Source: an uncultured Gemmatimonadales bacterium
GTDB taxonomy: Bacteria; Gemmatimonadota; Gemmatimonadetes; Gemmatimonadales; GWC2-71-9
Direction of reading: 5' to 3'
Length of the DNA: 64,000 nt
NCBI GenBank assembly: GCA_947259405.1
Contig: CAMYLY010000004.1
Span: forward strand, 62,001 to 126,000
Made by a program: the position numbers and the translations under genes. Positions 1 through 8,718 of the stretch are shown here, piece after piece. Positions within the stretch are counted from its first letter, which is position 1. Each line of letters opens with the position of its first letter. The notes beneath the pieces were generated by a model. The model was not told where the DNA came from, made no database searches, and was given only the letters and a program-made list of their open reading frames with translations.

Positions 1-795
1 GGGAGCGTTCTCGGCATCATCTACGTCGACAACATGACGGCCGTCAACTCGTTCGGTGATGAAGATCTCGAGTTCTTGATTGCCTTCTCAGGTATTGCCG
101 CCGTCGCTATCGAAAACTCACAGCTGACAGAGCGCGTCCAACGGGAAGCGGTGGTGCTGTCGAACTTTCGTCGGTACTTCGCTCCCGATTTGGCCGAAGC
201 CATCGCCGGTCAAGAGGAGGCGGTGAAGCTCGGTGGTCAGAAACGACCGGTCGTGGTGTTCTTCAGCGACATACGGGGCTTCACGTCCATGTCTGAAAAC
301 ATGAACCCCGATGAGATCGCAACACTCCTCACTGAGTACTTCACTGAAATGGTCGAGATCGTCTTCGAGAACGGGGGGACGCTCGACAAATTCATGGGTG
401 ACGCCATCATGGCGCTCTGGGGAGCGCCGCTGGCTGATAAGCAAGCAGCCGATCGCGCGATGAACGCCGCAATAGGCATGATGACCACGCTCGAGAGCCT
501 CAATCAAAAATGGGCGCAAGAGGGTCGTGAGCAGCAGGTGCAGATCGGAATCGGCATCAATTTTGGGGAGGTCTTTGCCGGGAACATCGGGAGCGATGCC
601 CGTTTGGAGTACACCGTCATCGGAGACGCTGTCAATGTGGCGTCGCGCCTCTGCGATAAAGCCGGGCCTGGCGAGATCATGGTGTCAGAACCGCTGTATC
701 GGGCGTTGACATCCCCGCCCAGCGTGGAGGCGCTCGACCCTATCGAGTTGAAAGGGAAGGCCCAGGCCGTCCCCGTCTATTGTGTGAAGCGGTAG
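1..795 (+). CDS. Class III adenylate/guanylate cyclase, C-terminal part (5' partial)
   Basis: The reading frame is open from the first base of the window, so the N-terminus lies outside it; residues are counted from base 1. Residues 1 to about 40 look like the tail of a GAF domain (ending IAAVAIENSQL). A class III cyclase catalytic domain begins near residue 82. Metal-binding D90 (FSDIRGFT) and D134 (FMGDAIMALWG), the purine-reading positions K130 and T205, and the catalytic N212/R216 pair (NVASRL) are all present, so the enzyme should be active. Threonine at 205 is the class IIIb pattern, common in adenylyl cyclases including bicarbonate-responsive ones, so cAMP is the likelier product. The GAF remnant suggests ligand or redox input upstream. 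Its last 19 bases overlap the convergent maf gene. Confidence 0.9.
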   Translation, partial: GSVLGIIYVDNMTAVNSFGDEDLEFLIAFSGIAAVAIENSQLTERVQREAVVLSNFRRYFAPDLAEAIAGQEEAVKLGGQKRPVVVFFSDIRGFTSMSENMNPDEIATLLTEYFTEMVEIVFENGGTLDKFMGDAIMALWGAPLADKQAADRAMNAAIGMMTTLESLNQKWAQEGREQQVQIGIGINFGEVFAGNIGSDARLEYTVIGDAVNVASRLCDKAGPGEIMVSEPLYRALTSPPSVEALDPIELKGKAQAVPVYCVKR

Positions 796-1349
796 GGCAC
801 CCCCACGTCCTCCAGTAGGTCCACGGCGAGCCGAAGCGGAAGCCCGATGACGCAGAAGTAGTCGCCATCGATCCGCTCCACCAACAGCCCACCCAATCCC
901 TGCAGACCATAACTCCCCGCCTTGTCCAAGGGCTCGCCGGTTGCCACGTAGTCACGAATCATGGCGGCGCTGAGTGAACGGAACCACACCCGCGTGACCT
1001 CGTAGCGCGCCTTCACATCGTCACCGCGAACCACGGCCACGGCCGTGATCACACGGTGGTCGCGCCCGGACAACTTCTCGAGCATCGATTCGGCGTCGGA
1101 AGCACTCACCGGTTTCCCCAGAATCTCGCCATCCACGACCACCACCGTGTCAGCCGCTAACACCACCTCCTTCGCGCGCGACCTCGCAACCGCCTTAGCC
1201 TTCTCGATGGCCAAGCGTACCGCCATGGACTCCGGGAGTTCACCGGGCTCGGCTCGCTCATCGACGTGCGCCGGGACTACCTCGTGTGCGATGCCAAGGC
1301 GTTCGAGCAGCTCGCGCCGCCGCGCAGATCCGGACGCGAGTATGATCAC
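777..1349 (-). CDS. maf: Maf family nucleotide pyrophosphatase
   Basis: 190 aa, the normal length of Maf/YhdE proteins, which hydrolyse dTTP/UTP or modified nucleoside triphosphates to monophosphates and limit their incorporation. The N-terminal signature LASGSARRRELLERLG and the central AADTVVVVDGEILGKP motif, which holds the catalytic aspartate, are both intact. The C-terminal DKAGSYGLQGLGG segment is typical of the dTTP/UTP pyrophosphatase branch. The start codon is GTG and shares four bases (GTGA) with the stop of dtd, so the two are translationally coupled. It is the last gene of the glmM-glmS-dtd-maf operon and ends inside the 3' end of the convergent cyclase gene. Confidence 0.92.
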   Translation of the reverse strand: MIILASGSARRRELLERLGIAHEVVPAHVDERAEPGELPESMAVRLAIEKAKAVARSRAKEVVLAADTVVVVDGEILGKPVSASDAESMLEKLSGRDHRVITAVAVVRGDDVKARYEVTRVWFRSLSAAMIRDYVATGEPLDKAGSYGLQGLGGLLVERIDGDYFCVIGLPLRLAVDLLEDVGVPYRFTQ

Positions 1350-1783
1350 CGTTCGAGCAGCAATGTTACCGGCCCGTCGTTCACGAGGTGCACTTCCATC
1401 ACCGTGCCGAACCGTCCCATCGCGACCGTGAGGCCTCGGGCTCGCAGCGCTTCCACAAACGCCTCGTACAGGGTTTCGGCAATCTCGGGGGGTGCCGCAT
1501 GTACGAACGACGGGCGCCGACCCTTTCGCACATCGCCATACAGCGTGAATTGGGAGATAACCAGCAGGCTACCTGCCACCTCTGGCAGCCCGAGGTTGAT
1601 CTTGCCCGCTGCGTCCGAGAACAACCGGAGTCCGCCGACCTTGTCTGCCATCCACTTCACCTGCTCAAATCCGTCTCCTGAGGTGAAGCCGACCAACAAG
1701 ACGAATCCGACCCCGATGGAACCGACGACGTGACCGTCGACCGAAACGGAAGCCTCTGAAACGCGCTGGAGCACCACGCGCAT
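1346..1783 (-). CDS. dtd: D-aminoacyl-tRNA deacylase
   Basis: 145 aa, standard size for DTD, the cytosolic proofreading enzyme that removes D-amino acids (and glycine mischarged on tRNA-Ala) from tRNA. The N-terminus MRVVLQRVSEASVSVDG, the SQFTLYGDVRKGRRPSF active-site block and the Gly-cisPro motif in LVNDGPVT are all seen. The ATG at 1781-1783 matches the family start exactly. It lies 65 nt downstream of glmS on the same strand and overlaps maf by four bases, so it is probably in the same transcript. A dtd next to cell-wall amino-sugar genes may be simple housekeeping clustering; I see no sign of a specific functional link. Confidence 0.94.
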   Translation of the reverse strand: MRVVLQRVSEASVSVDGHVVGSIGVGFVLLVGFTSGDGFEQVKWMADKVGGLRLFSDAAGKINLGLPEVAGSLLVISQFTLYGDVRKGRRPSFVHAAPPEIAETLYEAFVEALRARGLTVAMGRFGTVMEVHLVNDGPVTLLLER

Positions 1784-1848
1784 GAGTCAGGTGTGGGCTG
1801 GGATGGATCCGACAGTAGGGATACGGGCCACGCGGCGCCAGCGATGCA

Positions 1849-3675
1849 TCACTCAACCGTTACGGACTTCGCCAAGTTCCGTGGTCGATCGACATCACAC
1901 CCGCGATTCACGGCAACGTAGTAGGCGAACAACTGAAGGGGGAGTACGCTCAAGACTGGCGTGAGGAAATCGAGCGTCTCCGGAATCGTGATGAAGTGAT
2001 CAGCCAACCCGAGAATGCGGTCTTCACCCTCGGTGATGATCGCCAACACTTGTCCGCGGCGTGCTTTCACTTCTTGGACGTTCGAAACGATCTTCTGATA
2101 GACATGGTCCCGTGGCGCGATGAATACGACGGGCATGTTCTCATCGATCAGTGCGATCGGGCCGTGCTTCATCTCTGCGGCTGGATACCCCTCGGCGTGG
2201 ACATAGGAGATCTCCTTCAACTTGAGGGCCCCCTCCAACGCGACCGGGAAGTTGTACCCGCGCCCCAAATACAACGCGTTCTGCTGCCGCATGAACGTCT
2301 CCGCAAGCTTGGCCACACGGCCCGCGCCGTCCAAGACCATGGCAGCCTGTCCAGGAAGACGACGGATGGCCTGCACGATCTCTCTACCCTGAAGGACCGA
2401 GAGGGCTCGAAGCCGACCGAGACGGAGCGTGAGCATGGCAAGTGCCGTGACCTGAGAGGTGAACGCCTTGGTGCTGGCCACACCAATCTCGGGTCCCGCG
2501 TGGGTGTAGATACCGCTGTCGACCTCGCGCGCGATGCTGCTGCCCACGACGTTGACGATCCCGACGGTCCGCGCCCCCCGTTGTTTCGCCTCGCGCAAGG
2601 CCGCCAGCGTATCGGCGGTTTCGCCGCTTTGGGAGATGCCAATGACGAGCGTCGATTCGTCGACCACGGGGCTACGATATCGAAACTCGGACGCATACTC
2701 GACCTCAACTGGGATCCGGGCGAGCTCTTCCATCATGTACTCGCCGATCAACGCAGCATGCCATGATGTGCCGCACGCCGTGAGTACGACCCGGTCGTAC
2801 CGCAATAACTCCTCATCGGTGAGGTTGAGGCCATTGAGCCGCGCCGTGCCTTGATCCTCGAGCAGTCGTCCGCGAATCGTATTGCGAATGCTCTCGGGTT
2901 GCTCCATGATCTCCTTCAGCATGAAGTGCGCGTAGCCGCCGCGGCCGATGGTCGCTAGGTCCCACTCGAGCGTCGTCGCGAGCTTCTCGACCTCGACAGC
3001 ACGCAGGTCAGTGATCTGATAGCTATCGGCGCGGACCTGCGCGATCTCGCCGTCATCCAGGTAGACCACCGTGCGAGTATGGTCGAGCAACGCCGAGGCG
3101 TCGGACGCAACGAAGTTCTCTCCTTCCCCTAACCCGATGAGCAGCGGTGACCCATTGCGCGCGGCAATGATCGTTCCGGGCTCCATTGACGAGACAACCG
3201 CAATTCCATAGGCGCCATCGACCTGATGGAGGGTGGCCGCCACCGCATCCATCAAGGATCCGTCATAGAGTTGCTCGATGAGGTGCGTTAATACCTCGGT
3301 ATCGGTCTCGGACCGAAACGTGTGGCCACGCCCGGCTAGCGCCTCACGCAATTCGTCGGCGTTCTCGATGATGCCGTTGTGGACCACCGCGATGGTCCCG
3401 CCACAGTCGATGTGTGGATGTGCGTTGGCCTCGGTCGGTGCACCGTGTGTAGCCCACCGCGTATGGCCGATGCCCGTGGTTCCCTCGATACCTGCCGTTC
3501 TCACACCCGTTTCCAAGTCCGCCACTCGACCCACCGCGCGCTCGATGACGAGACCCGAAGAATTGAGGACGGCGATACCGGCGGAGTCATACCCCCGGTA
3601 CTCGAGTCGGTGGAGACCGTCGACGAGAAGCGACGCAACAGGACGCGGACCAACATACCCAATGATGCCACACAT
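1849..3675 (-). CDS. glmS: Glutamine-fructose-6-phosphate aminotransferase (isomerizing)
   Basis: 608 aa, the usual GlmS length. It makes glucosamine-6-phosphate from fructose-6-phosphate and glutamine, the first committed step to UDP-GlcNAc for peptidoglycan and lipopolysaccharide. After Met comes the nucleophile Cys2 (CGIIGYVG). The N-terminal class II glutamine amidotransferase domain runs to about residue 220, followed by two SIS sugar-isomerase domains; VIGISQSGETADT and ISYVHAEGYPAAEMKHGP are visible, and the C-terminus PRNLAKSVTVE is canonical. The start lies 5 nt after the glmM stop, so the two are co-transcribed. That spacing leaves no room for a glmS ribozyme directly before the gene. 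Confidence 0.97.
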   Translation of the reverse strand: MCGIIGYVGPRPVASLLVDGLHRLEYRGYDSAGIAVLNSSGLVIERAVGRVADLETGVRTAGIEGTTGIGHTRWATHGAPTEANAHPHIDCGGTIAVVHNGIIENADELREALAGRGHTFRSETDTEVLTHLIEQLYDGSLMDAVAATLHQVDGAYGIAVVSSMEPGTIIAARNGSPLLIGLGEGENFVASDASALLDHTRTVVYLDDGEIAQVRADSYQITDLRAVEVEKLATTLEWDLATIGRGGYAHFMLKEIMEQPESIRNTIRGRLLEDQGTARLNGLNLTDEELLRYDRVVLTACGTSWHAALIGEYMMEELARIPVEVEYASEFRYRSPVVDESTLVIGISQSGETADTLAALREAKQRGARTVGIVNVVGSSIAREVDSGIYTHAGPEIGVASTKAFTSQVTALAMLTLRLGRLRALSVLQGREIVQAIRRLPGQAAMVLDGAGRVAKLAETFMRQQNALYLGRGYNFPVALEGALKLKEISYVHAEGYPAAEMKHGPIALIDENMPVVFIAPRDHVYQKIVSNVQEVKARRGQVLAIITEGEDRILGLADHFITIPETLDFLTPVLSVLPLQLFAYYVAVNRGCDVDRPRNLAKSVTVE

Positions 3676-3680
3676 GATCG

Positions 3681-5030
3681 CTAGACCACCTCGTCGAGGA
3701 CCGCGCGCGCAGACGCCACTAGCGCTTGGGCTTCAGCCTCGGTTGGTGCCTCCGCAATGAACCGGATAATGGGTTCTGTCCCCGAGGGTCGAACATGGAG
3801 CCAACGATCAGACCACGCTAGTCGCAGCCCGTCCTGATTGTCCGCGGCGGCATCCTGGAATTGTCGCTCGAGTGCGTCGTAGACCGTCGCGAGATCCTTG
3901 CCGCGTGCTGTCTTGGCCTTGACGATGGCATATGTCGGCTTGGCTGCAACCAGCTGCGATACTGAGCGCCCGTGCCTGCTAACGAGATCGAGAATGAGTG
4001 CCGCCGCGACCGGCGCATCACGACCCGCATGATAGCTGGGCAACATCACCCCGCCGTTTCCCTCTCCCCCGATGACGGCCTGGCGCTCAATGAGCGCATG
4101 AGCCACGTTCGCCTCGCCCACCGGCACTCGCACCACCGGGGCGTTGAATGCGCGGGCGACGTCATCCACAACCATGGACGTCGAGAGGTTCACAACTACG
4201 GGGCCGACTATGCGATCGAGCACCGCATGGACCGCAAATGCCAGCGTGTAGTCTTCCCCAATGGGACGGCCGTGTTCATCCACGACGGCTAGCCGATCCG
4301 CATCGGGATCCACGGCGATCCCAATATCGGCATTCACGCGCCGCACGAGGTCGCCCAACTCACCGAGATTGGCTGGGATCGGTTCCGGAGACCGGGGAAA
4401 CTGTCCGTCGGTCTCAATGTGAATGCCCTCCACGGTGCATCCCAGGGACTCGAGTAGTTTCGGCATAATCGAGCCTCCTGCCCCACGCACGCAATCCAGG
4501 GCGACCTGGAGCTTCGCAGCCTTCACGCGCTCCACCTCCACGAACGGCAGACCCATGACTCCCTCGAGGTGTCGATCGACCGCCTCCGCGTCCGTGGACC
4601 GCGTACCCGCTCCTGTCTCACCTGACTCGCCCGCATCAGCGAGCGCAAACACCCTCGTCACGAGCTCCCCGCCCAGGAATAAGCCATCGGCACCCACGAA
4701 CTTGAGGGCATTCCACTCAATAGGATTGTGAGACGCGGTGATGATGATCCCACCGGCCGCGCGATGATACTCAACAGCGAGTTGTGCGGTCGGCGTTGGG
4801 ATCAGACCGCAGTCGACGACGTCGATGCCAACTGCCGTAAGCGCTGCGACGGCAACGTCGCGGAACCGAGGGCCCGATTCACGTGAATCGCGCGCTACGA
4901 CGACCGGGCCGTCACACGCATCGGTCATCAACACTCCAAACGCACGTACATGCCGGTCGACCACGTCAGGAGTCAAACTCTCGTCCACGATCCCACGGAC
5001 ACCCGACACACTTCTCATGAGGCTGCTCAC
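3681..5030 (-). CDS. glmM: Phosphoglucosamine mutase
   Basis: 449 aa, alpha-D-phosphohexomutase family. It most likely interconverts glucosamine-6-phosphate and glucosamine-1-phosphate, as shown by its position immediately before glmS. The phosphorylated serine is S100 in TASHNP, the metal loop is DPDADR (D241, D243, D245), the sugar-binding loop is GEGNGGVM, and the phosphate-binding loop near the C-terminus is RPSGTEPIIRF. On sequence alone a phosphomannomutase would be hard to exclude; context decides for GlmM. The start taken is GTG at 5028-5030, preceded by a purine-rich stretch; an in-frame ATG four codons later (5016-5018) is an alternative. A hairpin with a T tract lies about 35 nt upstream of the start. 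Confidence 0.88.
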   Translation of the reverse strand: MSSLMRSVSGVRGIVDESLTPDVVDRHVRAFGVLMTDACDGPVVVARDSRESGPRFRDVAVAALTAVGIDVVDCGLIPTPTAQLAVEYHRAAGGIIITASHNPIEWNALKFVGADGLFLGGELVTRVFALADAGESGETGAGTRSTDAEAVDRHLEGVMGLPFVEVERVKAAKLQVALDCVRGAGGSIMPKLLESLGCTVEGIHIETDGQFPRSPEPIPANLGELGDLVRRVNADIGIAVDPDADRLAVVDEHGRPIGEDYTLAFAVHAVLDRIVGPVVVNLSTSMVVDDVARAFNAPVVRVPVGEANVAHALIERQAVIGGEGNGGVMLPSYHAGRDAPVAAALILDLVSRHGRSVSQLVAAKPTYAIVKAKTARGKDLATVYDALERQFQDAAADNQDGLRLAWSDRWLHVRPSGTEPIIRFIAEAPTEAEAQALVASARAVLDEVV

Positions 5031-5053
5031 GTGTGCTCAGACCCCTTCCCCCC

Positions 5054-5082
5054 AAAAAGAGCGGACCGGGCGACACGCCCGG
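5054..5082 (-). terminator. Hairpin plus T tract in the glmM leader (attenuator or terminator)
   Basis: Read on the minus strand, a 7-bp GC stem (CCGGGCG/CGCCCGG at 5066-5082, 3-nt loop) is followed 7 nt later by five T (5054-5058). It resembles an intrinsic terminator, but no minus-strand gene lies upstream: the neighbour on that side, at 5190, is transcribed away. It therefore sits in the probable 5' leader of glmM-glmS and could attenuate that operon, or it may stop antisense transcripts. The sequence does not decide between these. Confidence 0.4.
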
Positions 5083-5189
5083 CCCTTCGTCAGCCAACGT
5101 TACCGAACACCCGAGCGTCGATCAACCATCGGTTGCTGAACCTTCCCGCGAGGGTGTAGCTTCACCTCCGTGCAAGGAAAGACGGACCG

Positions 5190-6368
5190 ATGACTCGTAT
5201 CTTCGACGACGATCTCGAACACGCGCTCGCGACCAGAGCCGTGCATGCCGGCCAGCGCCCGGACGAAGCCTCCGGCGCGATCATGACGCCGATCTATCAA
5301 ACCTCGACGTACGTGCAGACGGCACTGGGAGAACACAAAGGGTTTGAATACGCGCGAACCCGCAATCCCACTCGTGACGCCCTCGAGCGGAATGTCGCGA
5401 CACTCGAAGGAGCAACGCACGGGTTCGCGTATGCCAGTGGTCTCGCAGCAACCGACACCGTCCTGAAACTCCTGTCGGCCGGTGATCATGTCGTGTCAGG
5501 CTGGAATCTCTACGGTGGAACCCACCGACTCATGACGCATATCTTCGAGCGACATGGCCTGGAGTTCTCCTTCGTCGACACGCGCGATGTGGGAAGAATT
5601 GAAGAAGCGCTGCAACCCGCCACCAAGATGATCTTCGTCGAAACGCCGACGAACCCGATGATGCACCTCACGGACCTTGCAGCTACGGGCGCGCTCGCCA
5701 AGGACCGTGGGATTCTGCTCGTGGTGGACAACACCTTCGCCACCCCGGTACTGCAACGGCCCATCGCGCTCGGCGCGGAGATCGTCATTCACTCTACGAC
5801 GAAGTACCTCAACGGCCATTCTGACATGGTCGGAGGCATGGCCGTGACGACCCGCGATGACATCGCCGAGCAGCTGGCGTTCATCCAGAACGCAGCGGGT
5901 GGAATCCCCGGGCCGCTAGATTGCTGGCTCGCATTGCGGGGAACGAAGACGCTGGCACTCCGCATGGCCCAACACGATGCATCGGGGCGCGCGATTGCCG
6001 GGTTCCTGAACGAACATTCACTGGTCCAGCACACCTACTACCCAGGCCTCCCCGACCATCCCCAGCATGAGTTGGCGTGCCGGCAGATGTCTGGGTTCGG
6101 CGGCATGATCTCGATCGAACTCGGGTCGACGCCACGCGCCCGCTGTTTCGTCGAGACCATCCGGCTCTTCGCCCTGGCCGAGTCTTTGGGTGGGGTCGAG
6201 AGCCTGATCGGACACCCGGCATCGATGACCCATGCGTCGGTGCCGAGGGCCATGCGTGAGGAAATGGGGCTCACCGATGGGCTCGTTCGCCTCTCTGTGG
6301 GCATCGAGGATTTGGACGATCTTCTGAAAGACCTCGACCAGGCGCTCGCCGTGGCCGCCAAGGCATGA
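5190..6368 (+). CDS. PLP-dependent trans-sulfuration enzyme (cystathionine gamma-synthase/lyase type)
   Basis: 392 aa, Cys/Met-metabolism PLP family, fold type I. The PLP lysine is K205 in HSTTKYLNGHSD, with the family motifs YARTRNPTRDALE, FAYASGLAA and VVDNTFATPVLQRP upstream of it and SVGIEDLDDLL near the C-terminus. The family includes cystathionine gamma-synthase, cystathionine gamma-lyase, O-acetylhomoserine sulfhydrylase and methionine gamma-lyase; length and motifs fit the first two best, but substrate cannot be assigned from sequence. The ATG at 5190 follows an AAGGAAAG ribosome site. It stands alone: the glmM operon diverges upstream, and the M48 protease run downstream has its own apparent promoter. 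No classical SAM riboswitch core was recognised in the 159-nt upstream gap. Confidence 0.88.
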   Translation: MTRIFDDDLEHALATRAVHAGQRPDEASGAIMTPIYQTSTYVQTALGEHKGFEYARTRNPTRDALERNVATLEGATHGFAYASGLAATDTVLKLLSAGDHVVSGWNLYGGTHRLMTHIFERHGLEFSFVDTRDVGRIEEALQPATKMIFVETPTNPMMHLTDLAATGALAKDRGILLVVDNTFATPVLQRPIALGAEIVIHSTTKYLNGHSDMVGGMAVTTRDDIAEQLAFIQNAAGGIPGPLDCWLALRGTKTLALRMAQHDASGRAIAGFLNEHSLVQHTYYPGLPDHPQHELACRQMSGFGGMISIELGSTPRARCFVETIRLFALAESLGGVESLIGHPASMTHASVPRAMREEMGLTDGLVRLSVGIEDLDDLLKDLDQALAVAAKA

Positions 6369-6378
6369 GGTCGCATTT

Positions 6379-6404
6379 TGAAACTGCTCGCGGCACCCCG
6401 CGTA
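6379..6404 (+). promoter_or_regulatory. ECF (SigW-type) promoter of the M48 protease run
   Basis: Exact TGAAAC (6379-6384), a 16-nt spacer, then CGTA (6401-6404). This is the published B. subtilis SigW consensus and is identical in both elements and spacing to two sites at the ECF sigma gene near 18.8-19.4 kb of this window. Transcription would begin near 6411, giving a leader of about 40 nt that contains the AGGAGG site and the ATG at 6452. It starts just after the stop of the upstream enzyme gene. The match is seen in the sequence; use by the local sigma factor is inferred. Confidence 0.72.
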
Positions 6405-6451
6405 GGGGACACCGATAACCAACTGTCGCGAGCGATCGCTAGGAGGACGTA

Positions 6452-7444
6452 ATGGCAAAGACCCTGACCGAGATCTCCGCTGTTAGCTGGGAGCATCCGG
6501 CCGACCGAGCAGCCTTACAAACGCTGCGCGCTGTTCCCGGCTTCGACGACGCCGTGCGGAAGATCATGTCCTTTTTTGGCGAGCGCGGGATACGGCTGAT
6601 CTTCCAGGCCAACGCGGTGCGTGTGGGCCCGAATCAGTTTCCGGAACTTCACGCCATGTTGACCGAAGTCACAGAAACGATGGATTGGCCGAAGCAGCCG
6701 GAGCTCTACGTCACACAGACACCGATCGTCAACGCCAGCGCGGTCGGATTCGACGATCCCTTTATCGTGCTCCACTCGTCCATGCTACGCCTTTTGGACG
6801 AGGACGAGACGCGGGTCATCGTCGGCCACGAGCTCGGCCACATTATGAGCGGGCATGCGCTCTATCGGACCGTGACCATTTTGATCCTCTTGTTCGGCTT
6901 CCAAAACCTGCCGTTCCTTGCCGGCCTGGCGCTGCTCCCGATCAAGCTGGCACTCCTGGAGTGGTACCGAAAAAGTGAACTTTCGTCCGACCGTGCCGGC
7001 CTCCTGGCGACCCAGGATCCGGTTTCGTCGCGCAGCACGTTCCTCAGACTCGCCAGCGGCTCCGAGCAATACGCGCCGGTCCCCTTGATTGCCAACCCCG
7101 ATCTGGACGTCTATATGGAGCAGGCCCGCGAGTACGACGACCTCGGGGGCATCGACCACATCTACAAGCTCTTGAACACGGTCGGCATGACGCATCCCTT
7201 CCACACGCTGCGCGCCGCCGAGCTCCAAAAGTGGATTGACGACGGTGCTTACGATCGTATCATCAACGGGGATTACGTTCACCGGGGCCAGGAAGAAGAG
7301 GATCGACCTCTCCGTCCTGACCTGACGGAAGCGGCCAAATACTACGCTCAAGAGGCAAAGGACACCGCCTCCGACATGGTGGACGCCGCCAAGAAGGCTG
7401 CCAGTGCCTTCACCGACGCAATCAAGGAGCGAGCCAAGAAGTGA
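6452..7444 (+). CDS. M48 family zinc metalloprotease (HtpX/Ste24-like)
   Basis: 330 aa. The zinc site is HELGH (H126, E127, H130) with the third ligand in SELSSDRAG (E176), the M48 arrangement. A hydrophobic stretch at about 139-166 can form one or two membrane segments, so the protease is probably anchored in the inner membrane, like HtpX, which degrades misfolded membrane proteins. The last 40 residues are Ala/Lys-rich with repeated amphipathic blocks (AKDTASDMVDAAKKAASAF), an unusual tail resembling LEA-type helices. The ATG has a strong AGGAGG site. An ECF-type promoter lies about 50 nt upstream, suggesting envelope-stress control. Its TGA overlaps the GTG of purD by four bases. Confidence 0.88.
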   Translation: MAKTLTEISAVSWEHPADRAALQTLRAVPGFDDAVRKIMSFFGERGIRLIFQANAVRVGPNQFPELHAMLTEVTETMDWPKQPELYVTQTPIVNASAVGFDDPFIVLHSSMLRLLDEDETRVIVGHELGHIMSGHALYRTVTILILLFGFQNLPFLAGLALLPIKLALLEWYRKSELSSDRAGLLATQDPVSSRSTFLRLASGSEQYAPVPLIANPDLDVYMEQAREYDDLGGIDHIYKLLNTVGMTHPFHTLRAAELQKWIDDGAYDRIINGDYVHRGQEEEDRPLRPDLTEAAKYYAQEAKDTASDMVDAAKKAASAFTDAIKERAKK

Positions 7445-8718
7445 ATGTGCTGGTTGTCGGAAGCGGGGGGCGCGAGCACGCATTGTGCTGGGCGCTCTCC
7501 CGCTCCGCAACCGTGTTTGCAGCTCCCGGTAATCCTGGCACGGCGAACCTCGGCCACAACCTTGCCGTCGACATCTCCAATCCATCGACCTTGATCGGAA
7601 CCGTGCGCGAGCACGGCATCGACCTCGTCGTTATCGGGCCTGAAGCACCGCTGGCGACCGGCCTGGCGGATGCACTCAGCACCGAGGGAATCGCGACATT
7701 TGGACCCACGCAGGCCGCCGCCCAGATCGAGGCCTCGAAAGCCTTCGCGAAGGACATCATGTTCGCGGCGGGTGTCTCGACTGCGCGGAGCGCAACGTTC
7801 ACGGACCAAGACCAGGCGCTGGCGTATGTCGCCACGCACGAGGAGCCGCTCGTGGTCAAGGCGTCGGGACTCGCAGCCGGGAAAGGCGTCATCATGTGTG
7901 AGACCAGGACCGAGGCGACGGACGCTGTACGTGAGATGTTCGGCGGTCGCTTCGGTTCTGCCGGTGAAGAAGTGATCATCGAGGCGTTCCTCACCGGTGA
8001 GGAGCTGTCCGTGTTCGCGATGACCGATGGCGAACGGTACATGTTGTTGCCATCCGCCCAGGACCACAAACGCCTGGAGGAGGGTGACCACGGACCGAAC
8101 ACTGGCGGTATGGGTGCCTATACTCCGGTGTCGATCGCCACTGATGACTTGTTGGCGCGCGTGGGGGCGGAGATTCTGCATCCCGTCCTACGGGAGATGG
8201 CACACCGGGGGACACCCTTCACAGGGATGCTGTATGCCGGTCTCATGATCGACGAGAGTGGCGCTCCCTCCGTTTTGGAGTTCAACTGCCGCTTCGGTGA
8301 CCCGGAGACACAAGTCGTCCTGCCGGCGTCGGGCGACTTAGACCTCGCCAGTCACATGTGGGCGATCGCCCACGGCGACAAGTGGGACGCCCCAGAGGCC
8401 CTTCCTGCACGGATCGCCGCCGTCACCACCGTCATCGCGGCGGCGGGTTATCCTGCTGCGCCAGTCAAAGGCGCACCCATCCACATTCCCAGGGAACTTC
8501 CACCGGACACTGTGCTCTTTCACGCGGGCACGAAGCTGGACGACGACGGCACGCTACGCGCCAACGGCGGGCGTGTCTTGTGCGCCACCGGTCTCGGACC
8601 CTCGGTGGCAGTGGCCTCCGAGCGCAGCCGCGAACTCGCTGAAGCGGTCGCGTTCGAGAACGCTCTGTACCGACGCGACATCGCGTGGCGCGAGGTAGCG
8701 CGTGCCGGAGCTGCCTGA
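7441..8718 (+). CDS. purD: Phosphoribosylamine-glycine ligase
   Basis: 425 aa, normal PurD length. It catalyses ATP-dependent joining of 5-phosphoribosylamine and glycine to GAR, the second step of de novo purine synthesis. It opens with the hallmark VLVVGSGGREHALCW and contains the ATP-grasp core: EEPLVVKASGLAAGKGV, the DHKRLEEGDHGPNTGGMGAY segment and EFNCRFGDPETQ. The start is GTG at 7441, overlapping the M48 stop (GTGA), and its 3' end overlaps mutM by 17 nt, so expression is coupled to both neighbours. Placing a purine gene behind a probable stress promoter is odd; an internal housekeeping promoter may exist but was not recognised. Confidence 0.96.
   Translation: MNVLVVGSGGREHALCWALSRSATVFAAPGNPGTANLGHNLAVDISNPSTLIGTVREHGIDLVVIGPEAPLATGLADALSTEGIATFGPTQAAAQIEASKAFAKDIMFAAGVSTARSATFTDQDQALAYVATHEEPLVVKASGLAAGKGVIMCETRTEATDAVREMFGGRFGSAGEEVIIEAFLTGEELSVFAMTDGERYMLLPSAQDHKRLEEGDHGPNTGGMGAYTPVSIATDDLLARVGAEILHPVLREMAHRGTPFTGMLYAGLMIDESGAPSVLEFNCRFGDPETQVVLPASGDLDLASHMWAIAHGDKWDAPEALPARIAAVTTVIAAAGYPAAPVKGAPIHIPRELPPDTVLFHAGTKLDDDGTLRANGGRVLCATGLGPSVAVASERSRELAEAVAFENALYRRDIAWREVARAGAA

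Noticed and set aside
1757..1782. TGAAAC-N16-CGCA inside dtd, similar to the ECF sites
   Set aside because: One mismatch in the -10, located inside a coding region and pointing at the tail of a minus-strand gene.
3676..3680. Possible glmS ribozyme upstream of glmS
   Set aside because: Only 5 nt separate glmM and glmS, so there is no room for a ribozyme directly before glmS.
5100..5189. Possible SAM riboswitch in front of the trans-sulfuration gene
   Set aside because: Small hairpins exist, but none of the conserved cores I know (SAM-I, SAM-II, SAH) could be matched.
6386..6433. Long-range inverted repeat GCTCGCG/CGCGAGC before the M48 gene, suggesting a riboswitch or terminator
   Set aside because: No T tract and no known motif; it overlaps the better-supported ECF promoter.
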